The notes beneath the pieces were generated by a model. That model did no database searches. It was given only the letters and a program-made list of their open reading frames with translations, and was not told the origin of the DNA. Below are positions 51,393 to 60,936 of a stretch of DNA of 64,000 nucleotides, piece after piece (the first letter of the stretch is position 1; each line of letters begins with the position of its first letter). Source of the stretch: Bacteroidales bacterium UBA3743 (lineage in GTDB: Bacteria > Bacteroidota > Bacteroidia > Bacteroidales > Paludibacteraceae); contig DFGT01000032.1 in NCBI GenBank assembly GCA_002371265.1, positions 1-64,000 of the forward strand. Reading direction: 5' to 3'. The translations under genes were made by a program, and so were the position numbers.

Positions 51393-51491
51393 AAACATTT
51401 AGTTTGCTGACAAAAAAAAATCAGCCTATATTTTACCTAAATTCATTAATTATTGTTTTTAAAACCACAAATAGGTGTTGCTCAACATATT

Positions 51492-52844
51492 TTAAGGGTT
51501 TGTCGTTTTTACGATCTCGTTAAAATAATCCCTCACCATATTCCAGTCATAATAGTTGCCAACGACAGGTGACTTCGATTTCGGAAGTTTAACTTCACGT
51601 TCGTTAAGCAAAAATTTCACCAAATATTGGCTACCAGAAGCATTTGGACTGTTTTTACGATAAAAGACGATCTGCAGGTTACCTGCCATCGGAATCACAG
51701 AGAAATCCTGCCAAAAATTGTGAATAAGCTCCAAATCTGTGTACGACTCACCTATTCCATCAAGGTTGAGAAGAGCGACGAGTGGCAACAATCCAGTATC
51801 ATGACCAAAGCGTAAATTGGCAGCCACACCGTTGCCCGTGATAGCAGCGTCTGCTTCTTTAATGATCTGCTCCACCAAGAATTTCGCTGAGTTTTTTCCT
51901 ACTCCACCATTTAACGGACAGTTTGCATAATCCTTATACCAGTATAGGTTTTGGGCCTGCCATTGAGAAGCCAACTCATTAGTGGTAAACACCTTAGTCA
52001 AAGAGCAATTGCGTTCATCCAGATTGTCCACATCTACCCCCTGCAAAGAAATAAGCATATAATAAAGTGTTTTTACAAACCTATCCCTATTGACATATTT
52101 CTTTATCACATTCTTATTTGAGAAGATTTTGTTTAGCACTTCCTTTCCTGTATCTCGCTTCTCATAAAAAGCAGTCAACTCCGGATTGCCTTTATCTCCT
52201 GAAAAATCTCCTACCACCTTTCCATGACACATATAATTCTGGTAACGAGCACTCGCATCATTATCAATGTAAAGGTTCGGACACAACTTACTCATTTCCT
52301 GGCAAAATGCGGTCATACTCAAAGCGCAACGCACGACCGTCGTGCTTTTAGCATCTATTTTCTTATTGTCTCCAGAGAAGACGGCAGGAAAATTCTTCAC
52401 CATTCGTCTAGCAATACCACGGTGTTGCTCCCGACCCAAAGGAGTAAGATCTCCGGCACGTTTGTCGGCATCTTCGCATATCTGTTTCATCTCAACAAAC
52501 AACTGTTGTCCAAACGAAGTTAGTCCAGACTCTGCCGATGCTTTTTCAAATATGTCAACTATATATTTGTAGTCCTCCTGACTATAATGATAGCGTGAAC
52601 CATGACGTCCATAATGACTGATATAAAATGGAGAGTAGCCTTCAGGAGCGTCGGAAAGTGCTGGAAAATCATAAACTCCCGTCTGGACTTTATTGATTCC
52701 CTTTACGCTTGCTTCGTAAGAGATATAATTAGAGCTAAAGAAATCCGGTTGAGATTCCAATTGTGCATTTGTAATAGCTGCATTCAAATTATGAGAAAAA
52801 AGAAATGCAACCGACGATGTTAAAAGCAATTGTAATGCATTCAT
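51492..52844 (-). CDS. secreted histidine-type phosphatase (MINPP/phytase-like)
   Basis: The 450-residue protein has a signal peptide (NALQLLLTSSVAFLFSHNLNA). The histidine phosphatase motif HYGRHGSRYHYS (RHGxR) lies near residue 79 and the C-terminal proton-donor region reads RFGHDTGLLPLVALLNLDG. This clade-2 architecture fits multiple inositol polyphosphate phosphatases and acid phosphatases secreted by Bacteroidales. The donor motif here is HDT, unlike the HAE motif of MINPP enzymes, so acid phosphatase activity is more likely than a strict MINPP. A TATCTTTG box lies at 52877. Confidence 0.85.
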   Translation of the reverse strand: MNALQLLLTSSVAFLFSHNLNAAITNAQLESQPDFFSSNYISYEASVKGINKVQTGVYDFPALSDAPEGYSPFYISHYGRHGSRYHYSQEDYKYIVDIFEKASAESGLTSFGQQLFVEMKQICEDADKRAGDLTPLGREQHRGIARRMVKNFPAVFSGDNKKIDAKSTTVVRCALSMTAFCQEMSKLCPNLYIDNDASARYQNYMCHGKVVGDFSGDKGNPELTAFYEKRDTGKEVLNKIFSNKNVIKKYVNRDRFVKTLYYMLISLQGVDVDNLDERNCSLTKVFTTNELASQWQAQNLYWYKDYANCPLNGGVGKNSAKFLVEQIIKEADAAITGNGVAANLRFGHDTGLLPLVALLNLDGIGESYTDLELIHNFWQDFSVIPMAGNLQIVFYRKNSPNASGSQYLVKFLLNEREVKLPKSKSPVVGNYYDWNMVRDYFNEIVKTTNP

Positions 52845-52876
52845 AATATTAACTGAATCTTTTTAAGGCATTTATG

Positions 52877-52884
52877 CAAAGATA
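52877..52884 (-). promoter_or_regulatory. -7 promoter box for the phosphatase gene
   Basis: TATCTTTG on the minus strand lies 32 bases upstream of the ATG at 52844. Confidence 0.6.
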
Positions 52885-52940
52885 CGAAAACCAGTGATAA
52901 CTGCGAATATTTTCGGTGCAAAGATTCATGGAAGAAACAA

Positions 52941-52973
52941 GAAAAGAGGAGCGAACTCACGTTTGCCCCTCTT
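52941..52973 (-). terminator. terminator of glmS
   Basis: AAGAGG (52944-52949) pairs with CCTCTT (52968-52973), with further partial pairing of CGAAC and GTTTG inside. On the minus strand it is followed by TTTCTTGTTTC. Confidence 0.6.
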
Positions 52974-52998
52974 CACATATAGTATAAAATTATCTTGA

Positions 52999-54843
52999 TT
53001 ACTCTACAGTAACACTTTTTGCAAGATTACGAGGCTGATCCACATCACAACCCTTAGCCACTGCAATATGGTAAGATAGAAGCTGCAATGGAATTGTTGC
53101 CAAGATTGGAACCAAGCACTCCACTGTGTCTGGAATCACGATTGAATAGTCGGCAATCTTACTTGCCACCTCGTCGCCTTCAGTCACAATTGCGATAACC
53201 TTACCCTTACGAGACTTAATTTCCTGAATATTGCTGACCACTTTCTCATAAGTAGGAGAATTTGTCGCGATCACAACCACTGGCATCTCTGCATTAATCA
53301 ATGCGATAGGACCGTGCTTCATCTCAGCTGCAGGGTAACCTTCTGCATGGATATATGAAATCTCCTTCAATTTCAACGCACCCTCCAACGCTACAGGGAA
53401 GTTGTAGCCACGGCCAAGATAGATGAAATTTGAAGCATAAGTAAAGATCCTTGAGAAATCCTTAATCTTATCGTTTTGAGCCAAGATAGACTCAATCTTC
53501 TTTGGCAATGTAAACATCTCCTCCAATACATGGTGGTAGAAATCACTGTCTATTGTATTCTTCTCCTTTGCAAGAGACAATGCCAACATAATCAAAATCT
53601 GTACCTGAGCAGTGAATGCCTTTGTTGAAGCAACTCCGATTTCTGGACCGACGTGAGTGTAGCAGCCTGCACCTGTCATTCTAGCGATACTACTTCCTAC
53701 CACATTACAAATACCGAATAGAAGTGCACCATTTTCTTTTGCAAGCTCAAGAGCAGCCAATGTATCGGCAGTCTCACCAGACTGAGAAATCGCAATAACA
53801 ACATCACTTGCATTAACAACAGGCTTACGATATCTGAACTCAGAAGAATATTCTACCTCCACTGGGATCTTAGCGAATTCCTCGATAGCATACTTTCCGA
53901 TCAAAGCTGCATGCCAACTTGTACCACATGCTGTGATAATGATACGGCTAGCTTTCATGAAGCGCTCTTTATTATCGATAAATCCACAAAGTGCAATATT
54001 ATTCATATCAACATTGATACGACCACTCGTAGCCTCCATTACCGTACGAGTCTGCTCAAAGATCTCCTTTAGCATGTAGTGCTCATAATCACCCTTCTCC
54101 AACTCAGACAAGTTCAACTCTAGCTCCTGGATCTTTGGTGTCTTCTCCACATTGGCAATAGTAAGCACCTTAATTGCCTTTCCTTTTGTAAGGATAGCAA
54201 TTTCTTCATCAGCCAAGTAAACGACCTTGTTTGTATATTCGATAATCGGTGTGGCATCTGATGCCAAGAAATACTCGTCATTACCGATACCAACAACAAG
54301 TGGACTACTCTTTCTTGCCGCAATGATTGTCTCTGGATGTCCCTTCTCTATGACAGCAATCGCATAGGCTCCAACCACCTGGCTCAAAGCCAACTGTACA
54401 GCAGTACAAAGGTCACAATTGTTTTCCTTCTGGACAAATTCTATTAGCTGTACAAGAACCTCTGTATCTGTTGTGCTTCTGAAAGTATAGCCTTTTGAAA
54501 TCAAAGATTCCTTGATAATTGCATAGTTTTCAATAATACCGTTATGGATAAGTGCAAGATTCTCACTCTGCGAATAGTGAGGGTGTGCATTACAATCGTT
54601 TGGCTCTCCATGTGTTGCCCAACGTGTATGCGCAATACCAATTTTTCCGCTTAAATCCTTATCTCTGGCGTAAGCTTCCAAATCAGAAACTTTACCCTTC
54701 GATTTATAAACGTTCAATCTTCCTTTGTCGTCTATCATAGCGACACCTGCGCTATCATATCCTCTATACTCAAGACGATGCAATCCCTTAATCAAAATAG
54801 GATACGCGTCTTTAGTTCCGATATAACCAACAATTCCGCACAT
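52999..54843 (-). CDS. glmS: glutamine-fructose-6-phosphate aminotransferase
   Basis: From the ATG at 54843 the 614-residue product starts MCGIVGYIGTKDAYPILIKG with the catalytic Cys2. It contains HTRWATHGEPNDCNAHPHYS of the glutaminase domain and two SIS isomerase domains (ITACGTSWHAALIGKYAIEE, QSGETADTLAALELAKE, LGRGYNFPVALEGALKLKEI). It ends NLAKSVTVE, the conserved GlmS tail. It makes glucosamine-6-phosphate for peptidoglycan and LPS. A TATTTTTG box at 54872 lies inside the longer open frame from 54912, so that start is rejected. Confidence 0.97.
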   Translation of the reverse strand: MCGIVGYIGTKDAYPILIKGLHRLEYRGYDSAGVAMIDDKGRLNVYKSKGKVSDLEAYARDKDLSGKIGIAHTRWATHGEPNDCNAHPHYSQSENLALIHNGIIENYAIIKESLISKGYTFRSTTDTEVLVQLIEFVQKENNCDLCTAVQLALSQVVGAYAIAVIEKGHPETIIAARKSSPLVVGIGNDEYFLASDATPIIEYTNKVVYLADEEIAILTKGKAIKVLTIANVEKTPKIQELELNLSELEKGDYEHYMLKEIFEQTRTVMEATSGRINVDMNNIALCGFIDNKERFMKASRIIITACGTSWHAALIGKYAIEEFAKIPVEVEYSSEFRYRKPVVNASDVVIAISQSGETADTLAALELAKENGALLFGICNVVGSSIARMTGAGCYTHVGPEIGVASTKAFTAQVQILIMLALSLAKEKNTIDSDFYHHVLEEMFTLPKKIESILAQNDKIKDFSRIFTYASNFIYLGRGYNFPVALEGALKLKEISYIHAEGYPAAEMKHGPIALINAEMPVVVIATNSPTYEKVVSNIQEIKSRKGKVIAIVTEGDEVASKIADYSIVIPDTVECLVPILATIPLQLLSYHIAVAKGCDVDQPRNLAKSVTVE

Positions 54844-54871
54844 AAAATTCCAAAATTTTCTTAAATTTATG

Positions 54872-54879
54872 CAAAAATA
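54872..54879 (-). promoter_or_regulatory. -7 promoter box for glmS
   Basis: TATTTTTG on the minus strand lies 28 bases upstream of the glmS ATG. Confidence 0.6.
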
Positions 54880-55029
54880 TACATTTAATATTAAAATGCA
54901 AATGCAAAACAAAATTCAAACTCACTGTTTTCTTAAATAATGTTAACTCATTTTTAAGCAATAGTTGTCAAAACAAATTCTGACGTCGTCATCTAACAAA
55001 GACCTTGCATACATTTGCAAATCCGATTA

Positions 55030-55830
55030 TCAACAATCAAGGCCACGAGAAAATGCTTCTTGCAACAACATGGTCTTGATTTTCGAGTTTGGCAGAATTT
55101 TTCTCAAAGGGAAAAGCAAAGAAACAGCGACATTCAAAGGAAACTTGTATCGCATATTCATTTTACAATACGCCTTTCTAAAATTAAATTGTTCAATCAA
55201 AAATGATTGAATATTCGAATGTTGAGTAACGCTTCTCCATCCTGCATTCACATAAGACAAATTACGCTCCGCCAAGTAGTGCTGATTCATCGTGAAAAAT
55301 AATCCATAAGATGGATATGTGCTGTCCAAAAATTGAGAATCTATCTTTACTGTCTCATACTCGCACATATTCTCAAAAATATGAGTAATAGACCATGCAA
55401 CTGGAGCATTATCCTCAATACGAAACATAATCCATGCCTCATAATCTTCTTTTTCCGCCACCATACGAAACCTTGCTTCTAACGACTCCTTTGTTACTGG
55501 GACACTCTTCACTTTATATTTTGCAAATGCATTATAATAGATGTCAGCCCCATATCGTAGCATTTCATCTAATGTAGCTTTGCGTATCTCGTAAGTTTTC
55601 AAAGCTTTTCTAACCTTGGTCCTTACTTTCTTAGACAGTTCGTCCATATCACCGAACTGATCCTTGATGACAGCATAAAAACTTGTTTCTGACTGAGTGT
55701 CAAAATCAAAGGTTTCTCGTATTGCCCACCCTCCTTGCTTGAAAAGGGCCTCGCATTCCTCCTCTGTTAATCTAGAGGTGTTGTGGGGTGCATGCTCTGA
55801 CACCCATACTTCTTTATAAAGTTTACTCAC
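55030..55830 (-). CDS. hypothetical protein, possible GNAT/FemAB-type fold
   Basis: The 266-residue protein has no clear family. The middle shows KVRKALKTYEIRKATLDEML, a pattern of loading helices used by GNAT/FemAB acyltransferases, then EAWIMFRIEDNAPVAWSITH and SYGLFFTMNQHYLAERNLSYVNAGWRS, consistent with that fold. The start begins SKLYKEVWVSEHAPHNTSRL. The C-terminus is basic and hydrophobic (FPLNVAVSLLFPLRKILPNS). It lies upstream of glmS with a gap of about 190 bp. Function cannot be assigned; the fold is a guess from pattern. Confidence 0.6.
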   Translation of the reverse strand: MSKLYKEVWVSEHAPHNTSRLTEEECEALFKQGGWAIRETFDFDTQSETSFYAVIKDQFGDMDELSKKVRTKVRKALKTYEIRKATLDEMLRYGADIYYNAFAKYKVKSVPVTKESLEARFRMVAEKEDYEAWIMFRIEDNAPVAWSITHIFENMCEYETVKIDSQFLDSTYPSYGLFFTMNQHYLAERNLSYVNAGWRSVTQHSNIQSFLIEQFNFRKAYCKMNMRYKFPLNVAVSLLFPLRKILPNSKIKTMLLQEAFSRGLDC

Positions 55831-55890
55831 TTTTAGGTAAATTTAATTTCTTTCTTGGTAGTTATTATCCTAAATTTTGCAATTTTAGTC

Positions 55891-57108
55891 CTATAATCTT
55901 GACATCGCCTCCTCCACATCAGATTTTTCCGAAAATCCGGAGAATCTAACGTAGCCTTCTCCACCAGGACAGAATCCTACACCTGGAGTGCAAACTATCG
56001 ATTTCTCATAGAGCATCTGCTCAAAGAATCTCCACGAGGTCACACCGTCTGGTGTTTTCACCCACAGATATGGTGAGTTGTCTCCTCCTGCCACCGTCAA
56101 CCCGATAGATTGCAACTTTTCTTTGATCATCATGGCATTCGTCATGTAATAATCCGCGATCTGCCGCATCTGTTTCTGTCCTTCTACTGTATATAGTGCC
56201 TCTGCCGCACACAATCCCAAATATGGAATCCCCGAAAATTTTGAAGTTTGCCGACGTCGGCATAATTGATTGAGAGACATTGCCTTTCCCATCTCTGTAT
56301 ACGCCACCACTTCACTCGGAATAATTGTGAATCCGAAGTTTGTGCCGGTATATCCCGTCGTCTTTGAAAAACTCCTCAATTCGATTGCGACCTTCTGTGC
56401 TCCTTTGATCTCATATATTGAGCGCGGCACTTTTTTCTGTCTCACATAATGAGCATGCGACGCGTCATATATAATAAGTGTGTGGGTATCATTGGCATAC
56501 TTAACCCATTTCTTCAACTCGTCAGTGGTAAGAGTCGTGCCTGTCGGATTGTTCGGCAGACTCAAATATACCACATCCAAACGCTCTTTGGGAATCGACG
56601 GCACAAAATTATTCTCCGCATTACATGGCAAATAGACAAGATTGCTCCATCTTCCGTCTTCCATCTTCAGACCAGAACGACCACTCATCACCGTATTATA
56701 GATGAATGCTGGATACGACGGGTCGAACACTCCAATGATATTATCCCTGCTCAACAAATCCAACACATCTGCCGCCGCATTACGCGGGTCGTCACTGATG
56801 AATATGTCGTCAACAGAAAGCTTTATGCCATTGCTCTCATAATCGGTTTTTAGAATCTTCGTCTCCAAAGCTTTCAATCGTTCAGGAATGTCTGTCGACT
56901 TTGTGGCATGAGACGAAGCCATCATTTCAAGGTTTTTGCGGAAAGTATCCACATATTCCCCTTGAAGGATATGGTTGGAATCTCCAGCGTCAAGATGAAT
57001 CACTTTTGAGCCGGGACGAGTTATCTTAAAAATGTTTACTTTACGGTGAATCTCCGTGAAAAGATAATTTTCAGGAAGCTTCAAGTAATCTTCGTTAAGT
57101 AATGCCAT
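55891..57108 (-). CDS. DapL-like class I/II aminotransferase, divergent
   Basis: The 405-residue PLP enzyme aligns in pattern with LL-diaminopimelate aminotransferase over its whole length: LPENYLFTEIHRKVNIFKI at the start, LSLPNNPTGTTLTTDELKKW, the PLP lysine in LRSFSKTTGYTGTNFGFTI, RRQTSKFSGIPYLGLCAAEA and the C-terminal FCPGGEGYVRFSGFSEK. However, the DapL marks LGIGD, YGPEQG and SDGAK appear as LDAGD, no equivalent, and SDDPR. It may be a DapL paralogue with another substrate. It is followed upstream by recJ across a terminator. Confidence 0.7.
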   Translation of the reverse strand: MALLNEDYLKLPENYLFTEIHRKVNIFKITRPGSKVIHLDAGDSNHILQGEYVDTFRKNLEMMASSHATKSTDIPERLKALETKILKTDYESNGIKLSVDDIFISDDPRNAAADVLDLLSRDNIIGVFDPSYPAFIYNTVMSGRSGLKMEDGRWSNLVYLPCNAENNFVPSIPKERLDVVYLSLPNNPTGTTLTTDELKKWVKYANDTHTLIIYDASHAHYVRQKKVPRSIYEIKGAQKVAIELRSFSKTTGYTGTNFGFTIIPSEVVAYTEMGKAMSLNQLCRRRQTSKFSGIPYLGLCAAEALYTVEGQKQMRQIADYYMTNAMMIKEKLQSIGLTVAGGDNSPYLWVKTPDGVTSWRFFEQMLYEKSIVCTPGVGFCPGGEGYVRFSGFSEKSDVEEAMSRL

Positions 57109-57114
57109 CTGTGT

Positions 57115-57149
57115 TAAAAAATAAGGAGATTGAACGAATCCATCTCCTT
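57115..57149 (-). terminator. rho-independent terminator of recJ
   Basis: AAGGAGAT (57123-57130) pairs with ATCTCCTT (57142-57149). On the minus strand it is followed by ATTTTTTAA. It separates recJ from the aminotransferase gene. Confidence 0.75.
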
Positions 57150-57159
57150 CATTGTTATA

Positions 57160-58896
57160 CTATTTTTGAGAAAGCGGACGTATGTCCTTAATCATCAATT
57201 GTGTGTTAGAGCTTCCATTGAAGTTGTTTTCCTCAATAGTGTAGCAAATATCCACCGGATTAAATGCTTTGATATAGTCGTTGTACTCCGATAGTCCGAA
57301 GGCTATACCGTTCATGATGCACTCACTCTGTGAATCCACCAACTCGAGTTTCAAATGCTCCTTCTCCTTGCCGACGACGCGGCTTGTGCCATAGTCAAGC
57401 ACCTTACGTGTGGCAAAGACTGGCTTCATATTCTCCGGACCAAATGGGCTGAACTGTTTTAGCAGGCGCACAAACTTAGGCGTTATCTCTTTGAAATCGA
57501 TGAACGCATCAATATACTGCTGAGGTTTCTGCTGCTCAGTAGTGATATTTTCAGTGACATACTGCTCCATTCTTCTGCGGAACTCCGGCACATTCTCTGG
57601 TTTCATACGTAATCCAACGGCATACATATGACCTCCAAAGTTTTCCAGCAAGTCGCTGCAATTCTCTATCGCCTTATACAAATCAAAGCCCGACACCGAA
57701 CGTCCAGAACCAGTGGCCAAATTATTTTCCTGAGAATAAGTCAGCACAATCGTCGGCTTATAATGTAGCTCGGTCAGACGAGAAGCCACGATTCCGATAA
57801 CTCCCTGATTCCAGTTTGGATTGTAGATAACTATTGAGTTACTGCTGTCAAGCTCCTCTTTCTTATCCTCAAGTTGGGCTATAGCCTCATCCGTCACACT
57901 CTTATCTAGGTCTTTTCTCTGCTGATTGTATTTGTCAATGCAATCGCTCTTCTCACGCGCGAATGTCAGCTCTTTAGAAATCAACAGTTCCACAGCCTCA
58001 GAAGCCGTCTTTATCCTTCCCGACGCATTCAGACGCGGACCTATCTTGAATACAATATCCGAAATAGATATTTCCTTGCCTGTCAAACCACACACATCGA
58101 TAATACATTTCAAGCCAAGACTTGGGTTTGAATTCAATTGTTTCAAACCATAATAAGCCAAGATTCTGTTTTCACCAATGATTGGCACAATATCAGACGC
58201 GATACTTACAGCAGTAAGGTCAAACAAATCGGTGAGTGTGTCAGGAGAAATACCATTGTTTATCGCGAATGCCTGCATCAGCTTAAAACCGACACCACAG
58301 GCAGACAAGTTGGAATCCGGATACGTGGAATCCTCACGTTTAGGATCTAGCACCGCGACAGCGTCCGGAAGATTGTCATCCGGAGTATGGTGATCACAAA
58401 TTATAAAGTCGATACCTTTCTCCTTGGCATAATTCACTTTGTCGACAGCCTTAATTCCACAGTCGAGAGCGATAATCAATTTGACATTTGTCTCAGACGC
58501 ATAATCAATTCCACGATATGATATTCCACTTCCCTCCACATACCTGTCAGGAATATAGAAATCGACATACGAATAGTTGAATTTCAGATATTTGTATACA
58601 AGGGCGACGGCTGTTATTCCGTCGACATCATAATCTCCGTATATAAGGATACGTTCCTTTTTGCCCATTGCCTGGTTCAGACGATCTACCGCCTTGTCCA
58701 TATCATTCATAAAGAACGGATCATGAAGGTCTTCAATGCGTGGACGGAAGAATTTCTTGGCAGCCTCCACCGTCGTTATTCCACGACGTACAAGAAGTTG
58801 ACAAAGGATCGAACTGATGCCAAGTTCTTCCGACATCAGATCCCTCTGCTTATTTTGCTCTTCTGTAAGAGATGTATATACCCAATTTGCTGCCAT
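57160..58896 (-). CDS. recJ: single-stranded-DNA-specific exonuclease RecJ
   Basis: From the ATG at 58896 the product is 578 residues. The DHH phosphoesterase domain has LIYGDYDVDGITAVALVYKY, LIIALDCGIKAVD and IICDHHTPDDNLPDAVAVLDP, and the DHHA1 domain has GSGRSVSGFDLYKAIENC and NFGGHMYAVGLRM. The end resembles the OB fold of RecJ. It degrades single-stranded DNA 5'-3' in recombination and repair. The first 21 residues of the longer frame (58959) are rejected because they have no conserved start and contain several Cys. Confidence 0.92.
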   Translation of the reverse strand: MAANWVYTSLTEEQNKQRDLMSEELGISSILCQLLVRRGITTVEAAKKFFRPRIEDLHDPFFMNDMDKAVDRLNQAMGKKERILIYGDYDVDGITAVALVYKYLKFNYSYVDFYIPDRYVEGSGISYRGIDYASETNVKLIIALDCGIKAVDKVNYAKEKGIDFIICDHHTPDDNLPDAVAVLDPKREDSTYPDSNLSACGVGFKLMQAFAINNGISPDTLTDLFDLTAVSIASDIVPIIGENRILAYYGLKQLNSNPSLGLKCIIDVCGLTGKEISISDIVFKIGPRLNASGRIKTASEAVELLISKELTFAREKSDCIDKYNQQRKDLDKSVTDEAIAQLEDKKEELDSSNSIVIYNPNWNQGVIGIVASRLTELHYKPTIVLTYSQENNLATGSGRSVSGFDLYKAIENCSDLLENFGGHMYAVGLRMKPENVPEFRRRMEQYVTENITTEQQKPQQYIDAFIDFKEITPKFVRLLKQFSPFGPENMKPVFATRKVLDYGTSRVVGKEKEHLKLELVDSQSECIMNGIAFGLSEYNDYIKAFNPVDICYTIEENNFNGSSNTQLMIKDIRPLSQK

Positions 58897-59074
58897 ATCA
58901 CAATCTTTATTATTACATAAGAATGAAGACGAACGAAATCGACATTCTACCGCAATCAACCTTATATTTTGTAAAATTATAAAAAAAGACTAGAAAAAAA
59001 TATCAAATCAACACAAAAAAACTCCATTCAATAAAAATAAGGAGAAACAGAGGGATGGAATGGAAAAATAGTTG

Positions 59075-59082
59075 TAAATTTG
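59075..59082 (+). promoter_or_regulatory. -7 promoter box for the ClC gene
   Basis: TAAATTTG matches TAnnTTTG, about 59 bases before the ATG at 59141. Confidence 0.5.
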
Positions 59083-59140
59083 TTATTCGCAATTCCATCG
59101 GCATTTTGAGAATCCGAAGGAAGGAAATAAAACTACGGAA

Positions 59141-60919
59141 ATGCATAAATTACAACATAGATTTCAACAATTTTTGGTTTGGAGAGAGCATGCTATTTCG
59201 GCGAGATACTTTACAATGATACTAAGTATTTTCGTCGGTTTGTTTTGTGCTTTGGCCGCCCATGTTTTGAAAAGCATCATTGAATATCTTCACGAAGTGG
59301 CAAAGAATGCTGTGGAAGCGAGCGATGTCAATTATCTTTTCTTTGTAATGCCAATCGTTGGTATTTTTCTTGCCAGCACATTTGTACGCTACATCGTGAA
59401 AGATGACATCAGCCACGGAGTGACAAAAATATTGTATGCCATTTCACAAAGGAAAGCGGTCATCAAGGCTCACAACATGTGGTCGTCGCTCGTAGCCAGT
59501 TCACTCACCATCGGATTCGGAGGTTCCGTGGGAGCCGAGGCCCCTATCGTGCTTACCGGCTCTGCCATTGGTTCCAACCTTGGCAAGGCATTCCGTATGG
59601 ACAGAAAAACACTGATGCTTCTTGTTGGTTGCGGTGCATCTGCAGCAGTGGCAGGAATCTTTAAGGCTCCAATCACAGGCGTGCTGTTTACATTGGAAGT
59701 ATTGCTTCTCGACCTTACAATGTCGACAATCATTCCACTGCTGATCTCATCAATCACCGCAAGTGTGGTGACCTACTTCCTTTCCGGATCGGAGTTCATG
59801 TTCGGTTTCACCATCAACGACCCGTTCACTCCGTCAAGAACACCATTTTATATCGTCCTTGGTGTATTGTGTGGATTCATCTCATTATACTTCACACGCG
59901 GAATGACAAAATTGGAAGCAAGTTTCGGCACCGTACAATCACCAACCCACAAGATGGTAATCGGAGGTATAATGCTTAGCGTATTGATTTTCCTTCTTCC
60001 TCCGCTTTATGGTGAAGGTTATACCACTATCACTGCCCTGCTCGACAATGATGCTGTGAGAGTGACAGAAAACAGTGCATTCTATCAGTTCAGAGACCAT
60101 TTCTGGATGCTGTTCCTATTCCTTGGACTGCTTGTGATGCTAAAGATCTTCGCTTCAGCAGCCACGAACTGTGCCGGAGGAACCGGAGGAATCTTCGCCC
60201 CAAGTCTGTTTGTGGGCTGTATAACAGGGTATCTGATGGCCATGTTAGTAAACTACACCCAATGGGTTCGTATACCTGAGAAAAATTTTGCGTTGGCAGG
60301 AATGGCAGGTGTGATGGCAGGTGTGATGCACGCGCCTCTTACAGGAACATTCCTTATCGCCGAGTTGACGGGAGGATACGGACTCTTCGTGAGCCTGATG
60401 ATCACTGCTACTGTGGCATACATGACCATCATCGCATTTGAGCCTCACAGTCTGTATGCGCAACGTCTTGCTCTAAAAGGAGAGCTTCTTACCCATCATA
60501 AAGACAAGACCGTGCTTACCCTTCTAAAAATGGACGACGTGATTGAACGAGACTTACAGAAGTTGCGTCCAGACATGTACCTTGAAGAGCTGGTGAAGGT
60601 GATTTCACGCACAAATCGTAATATTTATCCCGTCTTGAACAAAAAAGGACAGCTGATCGGAATCATCACCCTCGACGAAATCCGCAACGTCATGTTCCGC
60701 CCCGAATTATATACAAAATTCCAGGTGAGCGACCTCATGACAGCCCCTCCTACCATCCTTTCAATACATGATTCCATGGAATCCGTAATGAAGAAATTTG
60801 AAGACACTCAAGCTTGGGATCTGCCAGTGGTAGAAAACAATAATTATGTCGGATTCGTGTCGAAGGCTAAGATATTCAACGAATACCGCAATATCATCGT
60901 TCAGCTTTCCGAGGAATAA
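59141..60919 (+). CDS. ClC-family chloride channel or H+/Cl- antiporter with CBS domains
   Basis: The 592-residue membrane protein has the ClC fold. The filter region reads GFGGSVGAEAPIVLTG with the gating Glu retained (GAEAP instead of GREGP), and GGIFAPSLFVGCITG gives the third filter segment. Two C-terminal CBS domains (about 465-590: ISRTNRNIYPVLNKKGQLIGIITLDE, FQVSDLMTAPPTILSIHDSM) may bind nucleotides. The kept Glu suggests transport, not a pure channel. The next gene, tcdA, starts 17 bp downstream. Confidence 0.9.
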   Translation: MHKLQHRFQQFLVWREHAISARYFTMILSIFVGLFCALAAHVLKSIIEYLHEVAKNAVEASDVNYLFFVMPIVGIFLASTFVRYIVKDDISHGVTKILYAISQRKAVIKAHNMWSSLVASSLTIGFGGSVGAEAPIVLTGSAIGSNLGKAFRMDRKTLMLLVGCGASAAVAGIFKAPITGVLFTLEVLLLDLTMSTIIPLLISSITASVVTYFLSGSEFMFGFTINDPFTPSRTPFYIVLGVLCGFISLYFTRGMTKLEASFGTVQSPTHKMVIGGIMLSVLIFLLPPLYGEGYTTITALLDNDAVRVTENSAFYQFRDHFWMLFLFLGLLVMLKIFASAATNCAGGTGGIFAPSLFVGCITGYLMAMLVNYTQWVRIPEKNFALAGMAGVMAGVMHAPLTGTFLIAELTGGYGLFVSLMITATVAYMTIIAFEPHSLYAQRLALKGELLTHHKDKTVLTLLKMDDVIERDLQKLRPDMYLEELVKVISRTNRNIYPVLNKKGQLIGIITLDEIRNVMFRPELYTKFQVSDLMTAPPTILSIHDSMESVMKKFEDTQAWDLPVVENNNYVGFVSKAKIFNEYRNIIVQLSEE

Positions 60920-60936
60920 CGAGCGGCACAACGATC

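Noticed and set aside
54844..54912. 23-residue extension of GlmS before MCGIV
   Set aside because: Cys2 must be at the mature N-terminus for the Ntn glutaminase, and a -7 box lies in the extension.
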